A stretch of DNA of 64,000 nt from Beverwykella pulmonaria (taxonomy: Eukaryota; Ascomycota; Dothideomycetes; Pleosporales; Melanommataceae). The notes below the pieces were generated by a model. That model searched no databases, was not told the origin of the DNA, and saw nothing but the letters and a program-made list of their open reading frames with translations. The stretch is taken from positions 2,312,719-2,376,718 of the forward strand of contig BCHH01000007.1 in the NCBI GenBank assembly GCA_001599595.1. The letters are read 5' to 3'. Both the position numbers and the translations under genes were made by a program. This document shows, piece after piece, positions 34,180 to 46,795 of the stretch. Each line of letters begins with the position of its first letter. Within the stretch, counting starts at the first letter, position 1.

Positions 34180-37100
34180 ATGGCGGGCTCAATCGTCTCG
34201 GAGCCACTGAATCCGGTCGCGGGCTTCAACTGGTCAGTCGCATTTTGGGGGGTGAAGTAGTCAAAAACTAACAAAACACCAGGGTGTTTCTGATCGAGTT
34301 GTTGATTTCCGGTATCCTGACCGTCTTCTTCCTCTTTTACTTCAATCGCCTCTTTGCGACGCTTGTCTCCTACGGCATCAGAGCCTATACTTGGCACGCC
34401 TTCCACGTGTATATCGACATCCAAGCCCTCCAAATCTCGCTCCTCGGCGGTCGTATATTCTTCAAGGACATACGATACCACGGTCATAATGAGACCATCC
34501 TGGTGCACGGCGGCTACATCACCTGGCGATATTGGCTTCGTCGAGTGCGAGATGCGGACATATATTCCAACGAGAGCCCCTTGTTGAGCGGCGATGGCAC
34601 GCAGACGCCGAGCACACAGGAGAGCCCCGCTGCAGGCCGGAGTAGAAACGTAGACAGGGCCGAAAAGGGAGGGAAGCAAACGCAGAAGCGGCTACCATGT
34701 CGAATCTCGATAAAGGTGTCCGGCGTGGAGGCCTTCATGTACAACCGCAGTCCAGCCTACGATGGGATAATCGAGGCTATGAAGCGCAAAGCGGATGCAA
34801 CCTCGAAGAAACATGCAGAGCCACAAGAGAGTGTAGACCCAGCCAATGGGAGAAATGCCTCCACCACGAGCTCCACGGACGTACACGACGGGGAGCATAG
34901 TTATAGCAAGCTAAGGAGGGCCCATGACACAGATAAAGGCGCTGCCACAAGGGTCGAGACAAATCGGTCTGCCGCCCCCAAGACGAAGAAAGACGACGTC
35001 CCCTCCTTTCTCCGCTTGCTACCCATTCATCTCGACTGTAACAAAGGCGCAATTGTGATTGGGAACGAGCATACGTCTTCAGTCATAACCGCGCAGTTCG
35101 AGAAAGCAAGTGGGGAGATTGATGCTTCTTCGTGTGGGCCTCTAGACGTGTACCAACAGGTTTTCAATTTCCAGTTTACACATCCTGTGGTGCATATGAA
35201 GCCCAATCCTGACTTCAAGGCTCCCCAATTAGAGGCTGCCGCGCGTATCAAACAAGAGGCGGACCAAGGCCTGCCCGAAAAAGCCATGGATGAGAAAACC
35301 GCCCGACCGAAGAAACGACTGCATTCCATCAGCAGGCTACTGAATCTCTCAGGCTGGTTCTCCAAGTCAAGCGATTCGATTCATACTCACTCCATGTCCA
35401 ACACGGCCCACAGCAGTCACTTTGTGCCCCCATGGCATTTCCCCGGTCAAGAGCGCTGGAAGGGTTTGACTCGTTATCTGGATGAAAGCCACAACGACGG
35501 ACATGGAGAGTGGGATGCCGTAGAATACGCCAAAACGACTCTCATTGTAGACTGTCCCTGTATCAATGTGAGCTTCTACTGGGATGTTACCGGGCCCGTC
35601 CCAAGCGACATTGACAGCAGCATGCACATCGACCCTGCTCGTCCTGAAGATGTCAATGGTAGTATGCCCCCTGAGTACGGAATGGACATTCAAGTATTCG
35701 GCGGCACGATCAACTATGGACCGTGGGCTGATCGACATCGGGTCGTCTTCCAAAACATCTTCTTTCCAGGGTCGCATGTTGACGCCGTTCCTACACCCCC
35801 ATTGACCACTGGTGACCTTCGCATACTCTCTGTTTTCAAGATATATGTGAGCATTGAAGCCGATACTGTGCTCCGCATTCCCATTCGCGAGCCCTCGAAA
35901 GATTGGAAATGGAAGGGTAAAGCGCATACCCTAGCCGGACACGACAAGCAAACAACTGAGAAGATAAAGGGGAAAGGGAAGTCTCGCAGGAAATCAGTGA
36001 GGGTAAAGCAACGAGACGCTACCGTCTCAGGTCAAAATGTTCGCCCATTCGCCTGGATTGATGTCAAAGTTGCTGGTAATTCTTCGGTGAACTACCTCAT
36101 GGACATGGTTGCATCAGAGAAAGGTTACCAGAGCAAACTAGATGTCGATATCGTAGGTACTGAAATATCGTCAAGTGTGAACCACGGCCTGCTATGGCGC
36201 TCTGGCTCTGTTGGCTTGGACTGTGATCTGTCCAATCCTTTGAGCTGGAATAGCTTACGCAAATGGAAGTTCAACATCTCGTGTCGGGATCTAGAGCTGT
36301 TCTTGCTCAGGGATCATCTTTTTCTCTTGACAGATCTTGTAGCTGACTGGGGCTCTGGTCCACCCTCTGACTACTTCACCTTTGTCCCATTTCGCTATCT
36401 ATTGAATATCGATTTCCTCGATTTCAAGTTGTATCTCAACACCAACGATTCAAATATTGTCAACAACCCTTCCGACCTTGATGACAACAATTTCATCATC
36501 CTACGTGGTCAACGCTTACATGGAGATCTAACTATACCCCTAGACCGTTTTAGGCCTCTTCAAAACGAGATCGGCTTTGACGTACAGGGTAACGACTTGG
36601 AACTCGAAATATCTATGCCATCAAAGAACTCCCTCAACACCTTCGTCGCATCAAAAAACGTGGCGCAACTGGGAAATCTGGCCCTCAAGGGCAGCTACAC
36701 GTACATGTCTGAAACATCCGCCATGAACACGGACCGGCTTTTCTTGGATGTTCGTGGGGAAAGGTTTCATCTCGAACTCTATGGCTGGCTCGTTCACCAT
36801 TTTATGACTATTAAAGACAACTACTTTGGGGATGATATGCACTTCAAGACGCTCGAAGAGTTTCAGGGTATTCCTAGTCAGAGCCTTGCAGCAGATGCAA
36901 CTACACCAAATGGACACGCCCTTAAGATCTCTAACGACCTCGATGTCATTCTTTGCATTTCAGCAGAACAGACAAGCGTCCTCTTGCCTGCTAACCTATA
37001 CTCGGCGGAGAATAGTCTTCGAGCTGATTTACCGTACGCCTCTGCGGACCTCAGATTCACCAACTATTACATGGACTTGATGGTAAACTTCAGCCCGATT

Positions 37101-40100
37101 AGCGTTTCTCTCGGAACTTCAGTCACCAGTCCAGGCTTACCCAACGACATCAGCGGTCGAACAGAGGTGTTCATTGATTCTCTTACTATCTTCGGTCATC
37201 GCCTTTTCGGACTTCCTCCGGCTGAACCTACTTATGTCTGCAACTGGGATTTTGATGTTGGGAAGGTGACCGGCGAATGCACTTCTGAGTTCATCGAAAA
37301 GGCGGCCGGTGCTGCGCGTGCTTTTGCTTTCACCTTCGACGACGACGAGAACACACTGCCAATAAATGACCCCTTGGTCATCCATGACTCAACATTTCTC
37401 CGCCTCAAGACCCATGCTGTTCACATATGGCTACACATCGCCAAAGAAGCTGTTCTCATTAGCACTGGTGCCATCGAACTCGACTTTAACGACCTGGCTG
37501 GGACCACCTTCTCTGAGCGTTTGAATATATGGGTCCCTGATTTGACCATCGGCGCAGTGGATGCAAGATCTGCCTCTCGTCATAGAACACGACAAGGAGA
37601 GAAACAGGTTGTCGAGACACACGCTTTTCTACAAACAAGCTTGTCGCTGAATATGCTCGGTCAAAAACTAAATTTCACGGAGAATCGCACCAAGCAACAG
37701 AGCCACATGCAAGAACATGACCAAAGGACAAATCGCACGCAGTTCATGTTCATCGACTATCCGCCCTCGTCTAATCACCAACCCCTCAAGAATCAAGATA
37801 ACGTTCGGCCACCTGCAATGCAATTTCCAGGGATTCCTCATCCCATCTTCCTGTTTCAGCCTCGAAATATTCAAGATCATTCATCTGCTTCGTCAGGCTA
37901 CTCATCTGATCCAGTCTCGACCAGAGGACGACATTCTCGAAAAGCTCCATTACGAACTGCTTCGACAGGCTCCTTTACCCACAGTATTCGGTCTGCGCAT
38001 AGATATCCAGGGTCCAGTCAGAGTAGAACTCTGCTGGGTGGCTCACCGTCCCGCACAGACAGCGCAGGACAGCACTATGTGTTTCCTAGCGAGGAGGAGC
38101 GCGCAAGAAGGAATCTCCCTCCATCGTCTGTGGCTCTATCAAGCTCATTGGCAGCCCCTTATTTTCCTCTAGATCAGATCGAACCTGATCTATCCGACGT
38201 GCCATCTTTTCCGACATTGCCGTCCGTTATCAATGACGAGGGTGATGATGCTTTCGCTTTTAATGATGTTTCAGCTAAGAATCTTGACGAGAACTTCCAT
38301 CACACCAGCATTCTGATAAGTGTTGAACCTGGCATACGACTTCACTTCACACCAGAGGCTGTCCGATGTGTGTCGAACTTGATCGAGCTCATCCAGCCCC
38401 AGCGTCCCGAAGACTTGTTAGACAAGTTCCAGGTCAAAGTGATGATGAGAATTCTCGACAATCAGAAACGTCGTGAAGGCGAGGGGAAATCGATTGACTT
38501 CAGTATTCGAATTCCATTCACGCATGTACGTTTTCAGAACGAGTTCGATTCGTCCATGGAAGCCAACAGTGGCAAAGATCAATATGACATAATTCTTCAT
38601 CAGCTCAAAGTGGCTGCCAGAATCAAAAAATGTCCTGGTGATAGGGCTGGTGAAAATACTGTCTCTCTTCACACCACACTGGGCTCACTTGGTATATCTG
38701 TTACTGAAAGAACACACCACGGCCCAAGTGATGATGTGGCCGTTCAAGCAGAAATCAGGGATCTTCTCGTCTGGATGCTGAAGAATAAAGAGACATCCGT
38801 CAATGTCTCCTTTAGAGCATTCGAAATAGCGACAGCTAGTAGAAAGATTGAGTATCTAGCCTCCCTCATCCAGCGAACTACCATGCTCAGCGATGAACTT
38901 GTTAGTCGATTCGAAGAAGTGGAAGCGAGGCAGCAAGCACGCTTGCGCTATCTTGCTTGGTTCCTCACGAGTGTACAAGAACGGTTCCCAGATCCAGCCT
39001 TCTTAACGAAAGCGTCATATGCTTTACGTGCGACAAGTGGTCACCTTCGTAGCCACGACTCGTGGAAGATTATATCGCGCTTCCGCTACATCTGGCAATG
39101 CCTACCGGACAACGAGAAAGTTAACGTGATGGACCATTGCTCTCAACGATCAGTCGCCTGTCCTGAAGGGGCGGAAGAAAAGATCATAGCCATGTGGGAT
39201 TCGTGGCGCACCTGGGATTTGGCCCATGTGAAGAAGAGTTTGGCCATGCAATTTCTTTTCGAGTCTCCTCCGGATGAAGTTATGGTTTCTTATGCTTCGC
39301 CATTACACTTGGACATTCGATCGGCTAGTGTGAAGCTTATCATTGATCCTGGCCCGAAACAGAGTGAAGCTTCATTACGAATCCTGGTCATCAACGTTGC
39401 AATCGTTCCCCCACCCGAACCCACAGGTCTCATGCTTGTGGGTGATGAGAGACCAAAGAAAACTACAATAATTCAAGTCCACTCCAGGGAGAGCGCTATC
39501 AGAGCCCATTGGGAAATCTGCGAACTAGCTGAGGTTCTAATCAAAATGTTCCAAAAGGATAATTTGAAAGGCTCAAAAGTCCATCCATCCAAAGCATTCC
39601 CTGTAGCTCCAAAGAACGCCAATACCTCAGATCACGAATATCAAATCGTCTATGTGACAGACAAGGCCAAGATGATCTTAGACACCATAAACCTCCAAAG
39701 CATATCCACTGGGCAACGATTTCGATTATCTGTGGCTAGCGCCGACAACAAAGCCTCTGGCGGAGGCGAAACCATCACTATGCTTGTGCACTTGGAGCAT
39801 GCTGGAACTGAACTTCGCTCTCGAGCCCGGTTGTTACTTCGGTCACAGTTTGACCATCCTAGCCTATATTTTGCCCAGCATGAACATAAAAACGATGGCA
39901 AGACTCCCAACAAGATCAAAGTAGCCGCTGCAAGCCGGATGATTAAGATGCAAGTTGAAGAAAACATCTTGGGCTTTATGGAAGTCATTGATTCGGTTCT
40001 TCGTGACGAGGTTGCTTACTTTAACCAGCAAAACACGACTCTGCAACCCTCTTTCAAGCAGGCATCCACAACCGAACACAACGACGAAGTGACTCAATTG

Positions 40101-43100
40101 CCTAACATGACGGTTGCCTTGTTCATGGACTCATACCTGGTCGAGTTAGCGCTGCTTCAGTCGCTTACTTGGACAATCGCCGGTTCATCGGGTCGAATAT
40201 CGGTGGTTCCAACGCTTGGTAGGAATGTTACGCTCAGAGTCGACTACGATCTGGAGGCGCACACTCATAGATTGCTGAGTAGCTCCGCCAATGGACCCAG
40301 TGTTATCAGTTCCTTGGAACTCCCCCCTGTTAATGGTCGATTGAGCATTACAAACACCGAGAAACAGACGAGAATATCAGCTCTTGGCATCATCGAAACT
40401 ATCCAGCTACAGGCATCCGAGATCCAGGCCCTCTTCGCGACTATCAACAAGCCGGAGATCTCGACCGTTGTTCACGCGATCAAAGATGACATTGAGATAC
40501 TGAAAACTCATTTCAAGGAAATATTCCCGGAGTTTGGACATGCGCCAGTACTTGAAACGCCTACATCATCCAGAGATATCGTCTTCAAGGTCCAGATGAC
40601 ACTCTCTGGCCTCAATATCCTTGCCAGCGCTCCTGGGCAGCATCCGGACTCTGCCACAGCAAATCTTGCTATACAACTAGCTTCCGTTCAACTAAAGGCA
40701 ACGAACATCGACTCCAATAATAACGTTATGGCTTTGCCGGAGACTATTGTACACTTGCAAGAGTTCCGAGTGGAAATGACTTTATCGGATGCGGAAACCA
40801 TACGTCGATGCGGAAACCTTAGTTTCGGTGCCACGTTCCAGGCCACGTCCCAAAAGGATTTGGAACCTGCCCGAAGAGTATTCAGCGTACGAAGCTCAGG
40901 TTTAGAAGTTAACATCTTCGCGGATACAGCGTCTGCGGTTGTAGATGTGGTGAACCATCTGCAGGACAAGATCAAAGACCTTGATCTGTCAAAGGAAAAG
41001 AAGTATCTCCGTAGGCTTCGTCATACCAAGTCTCGAATCTCCCACAAGCGGGATAAGAGCATCAAGAGCGAAGCCGATATCGAGATCAAAAGCGTTAGCT
41101 CTGGTGCGCTCTTCACTTCTACTTACTCACTTGAACTGCTAGATATACAGGTGAGCTGGATCGTCGGAACTTCCATCCCGCCATTCCCTCGAACAGAATC
41201 CGAAGATCTGGTGTTGTCGTTTAGAAGGATTGAGCTTTCGACGAAAAAGGATGATGCCGCACGCTTGATGATCGAGGACATGCAGTTGCAGATGGTTGCG
41301 GTGTCAGCCAACAAAAAAGCACGATCTATGAACTCAGCACTTCTTCCAGAAATCGTTTTCAATGTCGCATACAGTTCTACGAAAGACACGCGCAAGGTCG
41401 CTTTCCACGCTGCTGGCAAGTCTCTCGATCTCAGACTTGACTCTCGCTTCATTCTCCCTGCAAATGTCATTGAGCGTTCTATTGCACTGGCTGGCAAGAA
41501 GTTCCGTACAGCCTCGGCAAACTGGAATATGACACCTACTACAAGCGGTGCTCAGCGGAAGAACCCATTTGGGAACAAGAGACTGGCTTCGCTCCTGGTC
41601 GATGCCAACTTTGCGGGTGCGGTTGTGCACATAAACGGACGAGACACCGCTCCAACACCCGGTGCGAAAGAGAGTCGATCACAGCAGAAAGGGCGCTACA
41701 GCCAATTCGTTGGGGACGGATCTAAGAGTAGCATGATTCTTCGCGCTCCGGGCGTTGCCCTAAAAGTGGAGCATAAAGACGACGACGGACAAGATCCATC
41801 TCTGAATGCCGAACTGAGGGTAGATGCATCGAGCAACACTCTATACCCTACTGTCGTACCCATTCTGATCGACATTTCAGACAGCATCAAGGAGCTTGTG
41901 CGTGAGAAAGACGAGGAATCTCCTGATATTGAGAATCTGCCACACACCCCGCCGAAGCCCGCAGCAAAATTGCTAGAGGAAGAAAACCTCATCACTGCAG
42001 ATCCCAGTGCCATCCTAGGTAGAACCCGCCTTAACCTCGGTCTTAGGATCTGCAAACAAGAGTTCAGTCTCAGTTGTCAGCCCATCGCGCGAGTGGCTGC
42101 AATAGCCAAAGTTGGTGACATTTATGTTACAGTAAACAGCGTCAAATCCCAGGAGCATGGTCACTTCTTTGCCGCGTCGGCTGCGTTTGAAAAACTTGAG
42201 GCGACTGTTCAGCACGTTTACTCGAGGGAGTCAACTTTCGGATTCGATGTTGACTCCGTCATCCTCTCTCTTATGAACAGCAAACATCTCAGTGGTACAA
42301 GTGGGATATCTGCGATACTGAAGATAAATCCTATGGGCCTTCAGATCAACGCTCGTCAGCTCCAGGATTTCTTATTATTTAGGGAGATTTGGGTACCGCC
42401 TGAGATACGAGGAATTTCGAAGCCTCCGACAGCAAACGCGAACGCAGAACCACATGAGTACCTCATGCAACGCTACCAGCAAGTCACAGCTGCGACTGCG
42501 TTCCCTTGGAATGCTAATGTCGCAATCGCCGATATTTCGGTCGACCTGGACCTTGGCCAGGCAATCGGAAAGACATCCCTCCATATTCACAACCTCTGGG
42601 CATCGTCTAAGAAGAGCACAGACTGGGAGCAGAACTTGTGCATAGGTTTCGAGAAAGTTGGCATAGAGAGTACTGGTCGAACAAGTGGCTTCGTTGAGCT
42701 CGCCGGGGTCAAAGTACGTACTTCAATCAGCTGGCCTTCGCAAGCAATGGGCATCCGCCAAACACCACTCGTACAAGCATCTCTTGGCTTCCAACAACTC
42801 CGTGTCAAGGCCGGTTTCGATTATCAGGCATTCATGATCGCGGATATCTCAAATTTCAACTTCCTAATGTACAATGTCCGCGGGCAGGTGAAAGGTTCTC
42901 GAGATCGCCTTGTTGCAATTCTCGACGGAGACAAGGTCCACGTCTTCTGCACTGCAACCAGTGCCGCGCAAGGTCTAGCCCTTTATCAAGCCATTGAGCG
43001 CTTAGTCCAGGAAAATCAGCAGGCATACAAGCAATCTCTTAGAGACATCGAAAAGTTCCTCCGCCGCAAGTCCTCAGCCGCAACATCATTCGGGCGCTCC

Positions 43101-44021
43101 ATCTCGCAAAGCATGATCGCCGCCAAAGCCGAGGAAGACAGCTTCAAGACGCCAATATCTCTCCACACCGACGTCGTCGTCACCCTACGCTCTATCAACC
43201 TCGGCGTCTTCCCCTCTACCTTCGTCGACGGCCAGATATTCATGCTTGAAGCTTCTGACACGCAAGCGCGGTTCGCCGTTGCACTCGAACAAGGAAAGAT
43301 CCATTCCGGTCTCGGCATGACACTTGGACAACTCTCCGTCGCACTATCCCCGATTCCATCCCCCAAGCGCACAAAAGCAGTTGCAGATCTTACAGTCGAA
43401 GACGTAGTCGCAAGCGCTCGCTCAGCCCGCGGCGGCACCATATTGCGAGTGCCCAAGGTTGTTGCTACAATGCATACATGGCAGGTGCCACACAGCAACC
43501 ATATTGACTACATCTTCAAGAGCAGCCTGGAGGGCAAGGTAGACGTAGGATGGAACTACTCCCGCATCAGCTACATCCGCACCATGTGGTCCAACCACTC
43601 GCGCACCTTAGCCTCGCGTCTCGGCAAACCGCTCCCAGAGTCCAACATCAAAATCACATCCACATCGACTTCCACGACCGCAACACCCTCCTCCCAACGC
43701 CCAAGCACTCCCCTCCCCAACGAACCCACAACCCCTTCATCCTCACCTCAACCCTCGCCCTCGAAATCTCCCGAAAACCGCGATAAAATCACAGCCGTAG
43801 TCAACGTTCCGCAGAGCCGCTACGAATACACACCTCTCGAGCCACCACTGATTGAAACACCGCAGCTGAGAGATATGGGCGAGGCGACACCGCCGCTGGA
43901 GTGGATTGGACTGCATCGCGATCGGTTGCCGAATGTCACGCATCAGATTGTTATTGTTACGTTGTTGGAGGTTGCAAGGGAGGTCGAGGATGCTTACGAA
44001 CGGATTTTGGGGAGTTCGTAG
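34180..44021 (+). CDS. csf1: Csf1, bridge-like lipid transfer protein
   Basis: Exon 1 (34180-34232) encodes MAGSIVSEPLNPVAGFN and is joined through a 50-nt intron to one exon of 9739 nt (34283-44021), giving 3263 aa. The N-terminus has a single membrane anchor (VFLIELLISGILTVFFLFYF) followed by the family-defining start of the beta-groove (YTWHAFHVYIDIQALQISLL, GGRIFFKDIRYHGHNETILV, HGGYITWRYWLRR). Yeast Csf1 is about 2960 aa, and its animal relatives are Tweek/KIAA1109 (BLTP1). These form a long hydrophobic groove that moves phospholipid from the ER at contact sites; in yeast Csf1 supports phosphatidylethanolamine supply for GPI-anchor synthesis and growth in cold. Low-complexity inserts occur around residues 1210-1300 (Ser/Arg/His-rich) and near the C-terminus (Ser/Thr/Pro-rich). 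The reading frame is uninterrupted. Confidence 0.95.
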
Positions 44022-44503
44022 GGGGAGAGAGGAGAGGGTAGGTGTAGAAGTACATTATGTAGCTTTTGTTTCAGGGGAGAAGAGATATAGAAAATCGGCG
44101 TTTAGGATCCTGGAAATATTGCATTGCTGGAGATTTCCATTTTTGTACAAACAGAGAGGTCCTATTTTCAGTGTGTAGATACTGTGTGTAGTACTCAAGC
44201 GCTTTATACTCCAATGGAGGTTTCATCACTTTGTGCTGAATTGAATTCATAATTTGCTAGATAGTGAGGGGGTGACTCTAGTATAATTATATAATAGAAG
44301 GTATTCTCTTTGCAACTTCTAGCATATTGAGAGTGTGACAACAGATTTAGTGCTAGCGCATACGAGGATGGGCAGTGGCGCAGGTCATAGATGCGTTGCT
44401 TTGTCCTCGGGAGCTATATTAGGAAGTAGATCTCTAATTAGCTGAGTTGCGTGCTATTTATACATGCTCGTGTTGAGCGGGTGGATGATAGTTGGTCCCT
44501 GTT
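44022..44503. other. Convergent 3' flanks of csf1 and arh1
   Basis: AT-rich spacer between two genes facing each other; no gene or repeat seen. Confidence 0.5.
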
Positions 44504-46221
44504 CTATGTATCCAGGGCCTTCAACATCTCCTCCACACTCGCAAACTTATCTCTAATCTTCCCAATCTTCTCACCCCTCTCCCTCTCCTTCGCATCTATC
44601 GTCTTCCAGTCCTTCCAACTAAGCGGGCGCACGCCTTTCTTTTCGACCTCAGACTTCACTCCCTCCCAACCTAGGCCTGTGCTTTGATTATTGCTCTTTT
44701 CAGAGTTCAAAAATGGGACATTGGAATTCCAGTCTTCGGAAATGACATCAGCAGACGCGAAGGCGTCGGCCATGGTGCTTGCTATGACGCCTGTCGGACC
44801 GCGCTTCACCCAGCCAGCGCAATATAGGCCAGGCAGGTGGCCTGCGGTCAGGTTACCGGGTCCAGCGGAGGGTGTTATAACGCGTCCGTATGGATCATTT
44901 GGGATAATGCCTAATTTGGTGTCGAATGTGATGCCCAGATCAGAGAGACCGGGTAGAGCGACAGATTTGTAGCCCACGGATCGGAATGCTAGTGACGCTG
45001 AAAGTATCGTTGACTCACTCGTAGGGATCACCGAGGCAGATGGGGATAGTGGGTCGGCGTCAGGCGCGAAGGTCTGGTGTGTGAAGGTTACGGAAGCTAG
45101 TCGGTTCGAGTCGGATGTATTCATTGATTTAGGGGCTTTTAAAAACTCGAGGCCCCATGACTTTCGAGTATCTTGTGGTTGTGTTTTGGTGCCCTTCAAA
45201 AGCAGTTCTGTTATACGTTTCTGGATTCGAGGAAGCGTTTTTGGGCTGGTGTTAGCGAGTAGTTTGACGGGATGAAATGCGACGTCGTCGATGTGCATTA
45301 GTTCGCGGGCCTCTTTGATTGTAAAGGCCACCTGTAGCGCTGTTAGGATCCCTATCGAAGCAAATACAAGAAGTGTGAGTAGAGCTGTACCTGCAGTGGT
45401 CCACGTCGCCCCACCACTTTTACGTTCTTAACTCTGCTCTGCGCCAGGGTCTGCAGTGCTTGCTCTGTGATATCCGTATGTCGCAACTTATCCACTGGTG
45501 AGAGGAGTATTCGCGCAACATCCAGTGCCACATTCCCCTGCCCAATTACAACGACCTCTTCCCCCGCCGCAAGATCCGGCGCCAGATGCTGGAATTGCGG
45601 AAGCCCATTGTACCACCCCACAAACTCCCTGGCCGAGTATACACCTTTCAAGTCTTCTCCCGGAATTCCCAGCTTCTTGTCTTCAGACGCGCCGTATGAG
45701 AACACAATCGCGTCGTAATGCGGCTTCATTTTCGCCAGCTCCACATCATAGCCAACTCTCACATTGCCAATGTAATTGAAGCGTGGGGATTTGGCGGCTT
45801 CTTCAAACGTGTCCTGGCAATTCTTGACTTCGGGGTGGTCGGGCGCGACGCCGAAGCGCACCAGCCCGTACGGGACGGGAAGCTGCTCATACATGTCCAC
45901 CACGGCATCATGGACCTTGTTCATGAGTCGATATGTCGTGTAGAATCCTGCGGGGCCGGAACCAATGACGGCGACTCGGAGAAGCCGTTTCGAAGTACTC
46001 GTGCTGTATGCGTGCTTCCATGGCGGCGAAGAGTGAAATCTGGGGATTTTCGAGCCTCTGCTGGAGGGGTAGAGCGGTGAGGCGGGGGAGGTCGTATTGT
46101 ACCCATTGGGGAGATTGGAAGAGGATGTGATGCGACACGTCCTAGCTGAGGTGGCTGAGAGGCGTCGAGTGCAACTGGCGCAGATATATGGCTTCCTAAG
46201 GAGGCGCAGAGTAAGGTGCAT
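44504..46221 (-). CDS. arh1: Mitochondrial NADPH:adrenodoxin/ferredoxin reductase Arh1
   Basis: Two exons, 46221-45391 and 45331-44504, with a 59-nt intron joining GRRGPLQ|VAFTIKEARELM; 552 aa. The chosen ATG begins an Arg/Ser-rich presequence (MHLTLRLLRKPYICASCTRR) typical of mitochondrial import; an upstream in-frame ATG at 46335 would add 38 residues that hide it. Key motifs are the FAD-binding VAVIGSGPAGFYTTYRL, the APDHPEVKN loop, VVVIGQGNVALDVARILL for NADPH, and the C-terminal GLYCAGWVKRGPTGVIAST. Arh1 passes electrons from NADPH to the mitochondrial ferredoxin Yah1 for iron-sulfur cluster and haem A synthesis. It shares a 574-bp divergent promoter region with the four-TM gene. Confidence 0.95.
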
Positions 46222-46795
46222 GATGCAAAGCTCATAAACTTTGGTGGGGGTGTCACAAAAGTCAGGAATCAATAGATGACTAATCCCAGTTGTACCTCTG
46301 ACTTGCATTCCCAACTCCATTGGAGGGGCATTCATACAAAGTCACGACTGCAGTTGAACACAAGAGACACACCGTATGGACCTCAACCCGTTGCAGTGAA
46401 GCCGCGTCACGCTTTTTGGTATCGCTTTCGTAAGCCTGTGTATCCAGAGCATCCTGCATCTCGGCTTGTGAGCGTCCTCCTGCATCTCGGCTTGTGAGCG
46501 TCCCTATTAATCCCATCCGATCCATTGACCTCCTGCAGCTACAACAATTCTCGGAATTGGCTCACTTTCGTCTGATCATCATCAGACTATTGATTTCCAT
46601 GTCCGAGTCTGGTGGCGCAAACCGATTGTTGCCATGGGCAACGGCTATTTATTTGTACCATGATCTACGCACCCCATGTCCTTCTCCCCACCAGCATTCC
46701 TCGAGACTCGCTGCCAAGCGAACCACCTCTCCTTCATTCCAATTCCTCATTGTGCATCGAAGGCCACCATTCCTTAGCTTTCTGTGTCTGCAATC
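46222..46795. promoter_or_regulatory. Divergent promoter region, arh1 and the four-TM gene
   Basis: A 574-bp spacer between divergent starts. It contains the 26-bp tandem duplication listed separately. No specific factor site was assigned. Confidence 0.45.
46453..46503. repeat. 26-bp tandem duplication
   Basis: Two head-to-tail copies of a 26-base unit that starts CCTGCATCTCGGCTTGTGAG; the copies are identical except possibly at the last base. Lies inside the divergent promoter region. Confidence 0.9.
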
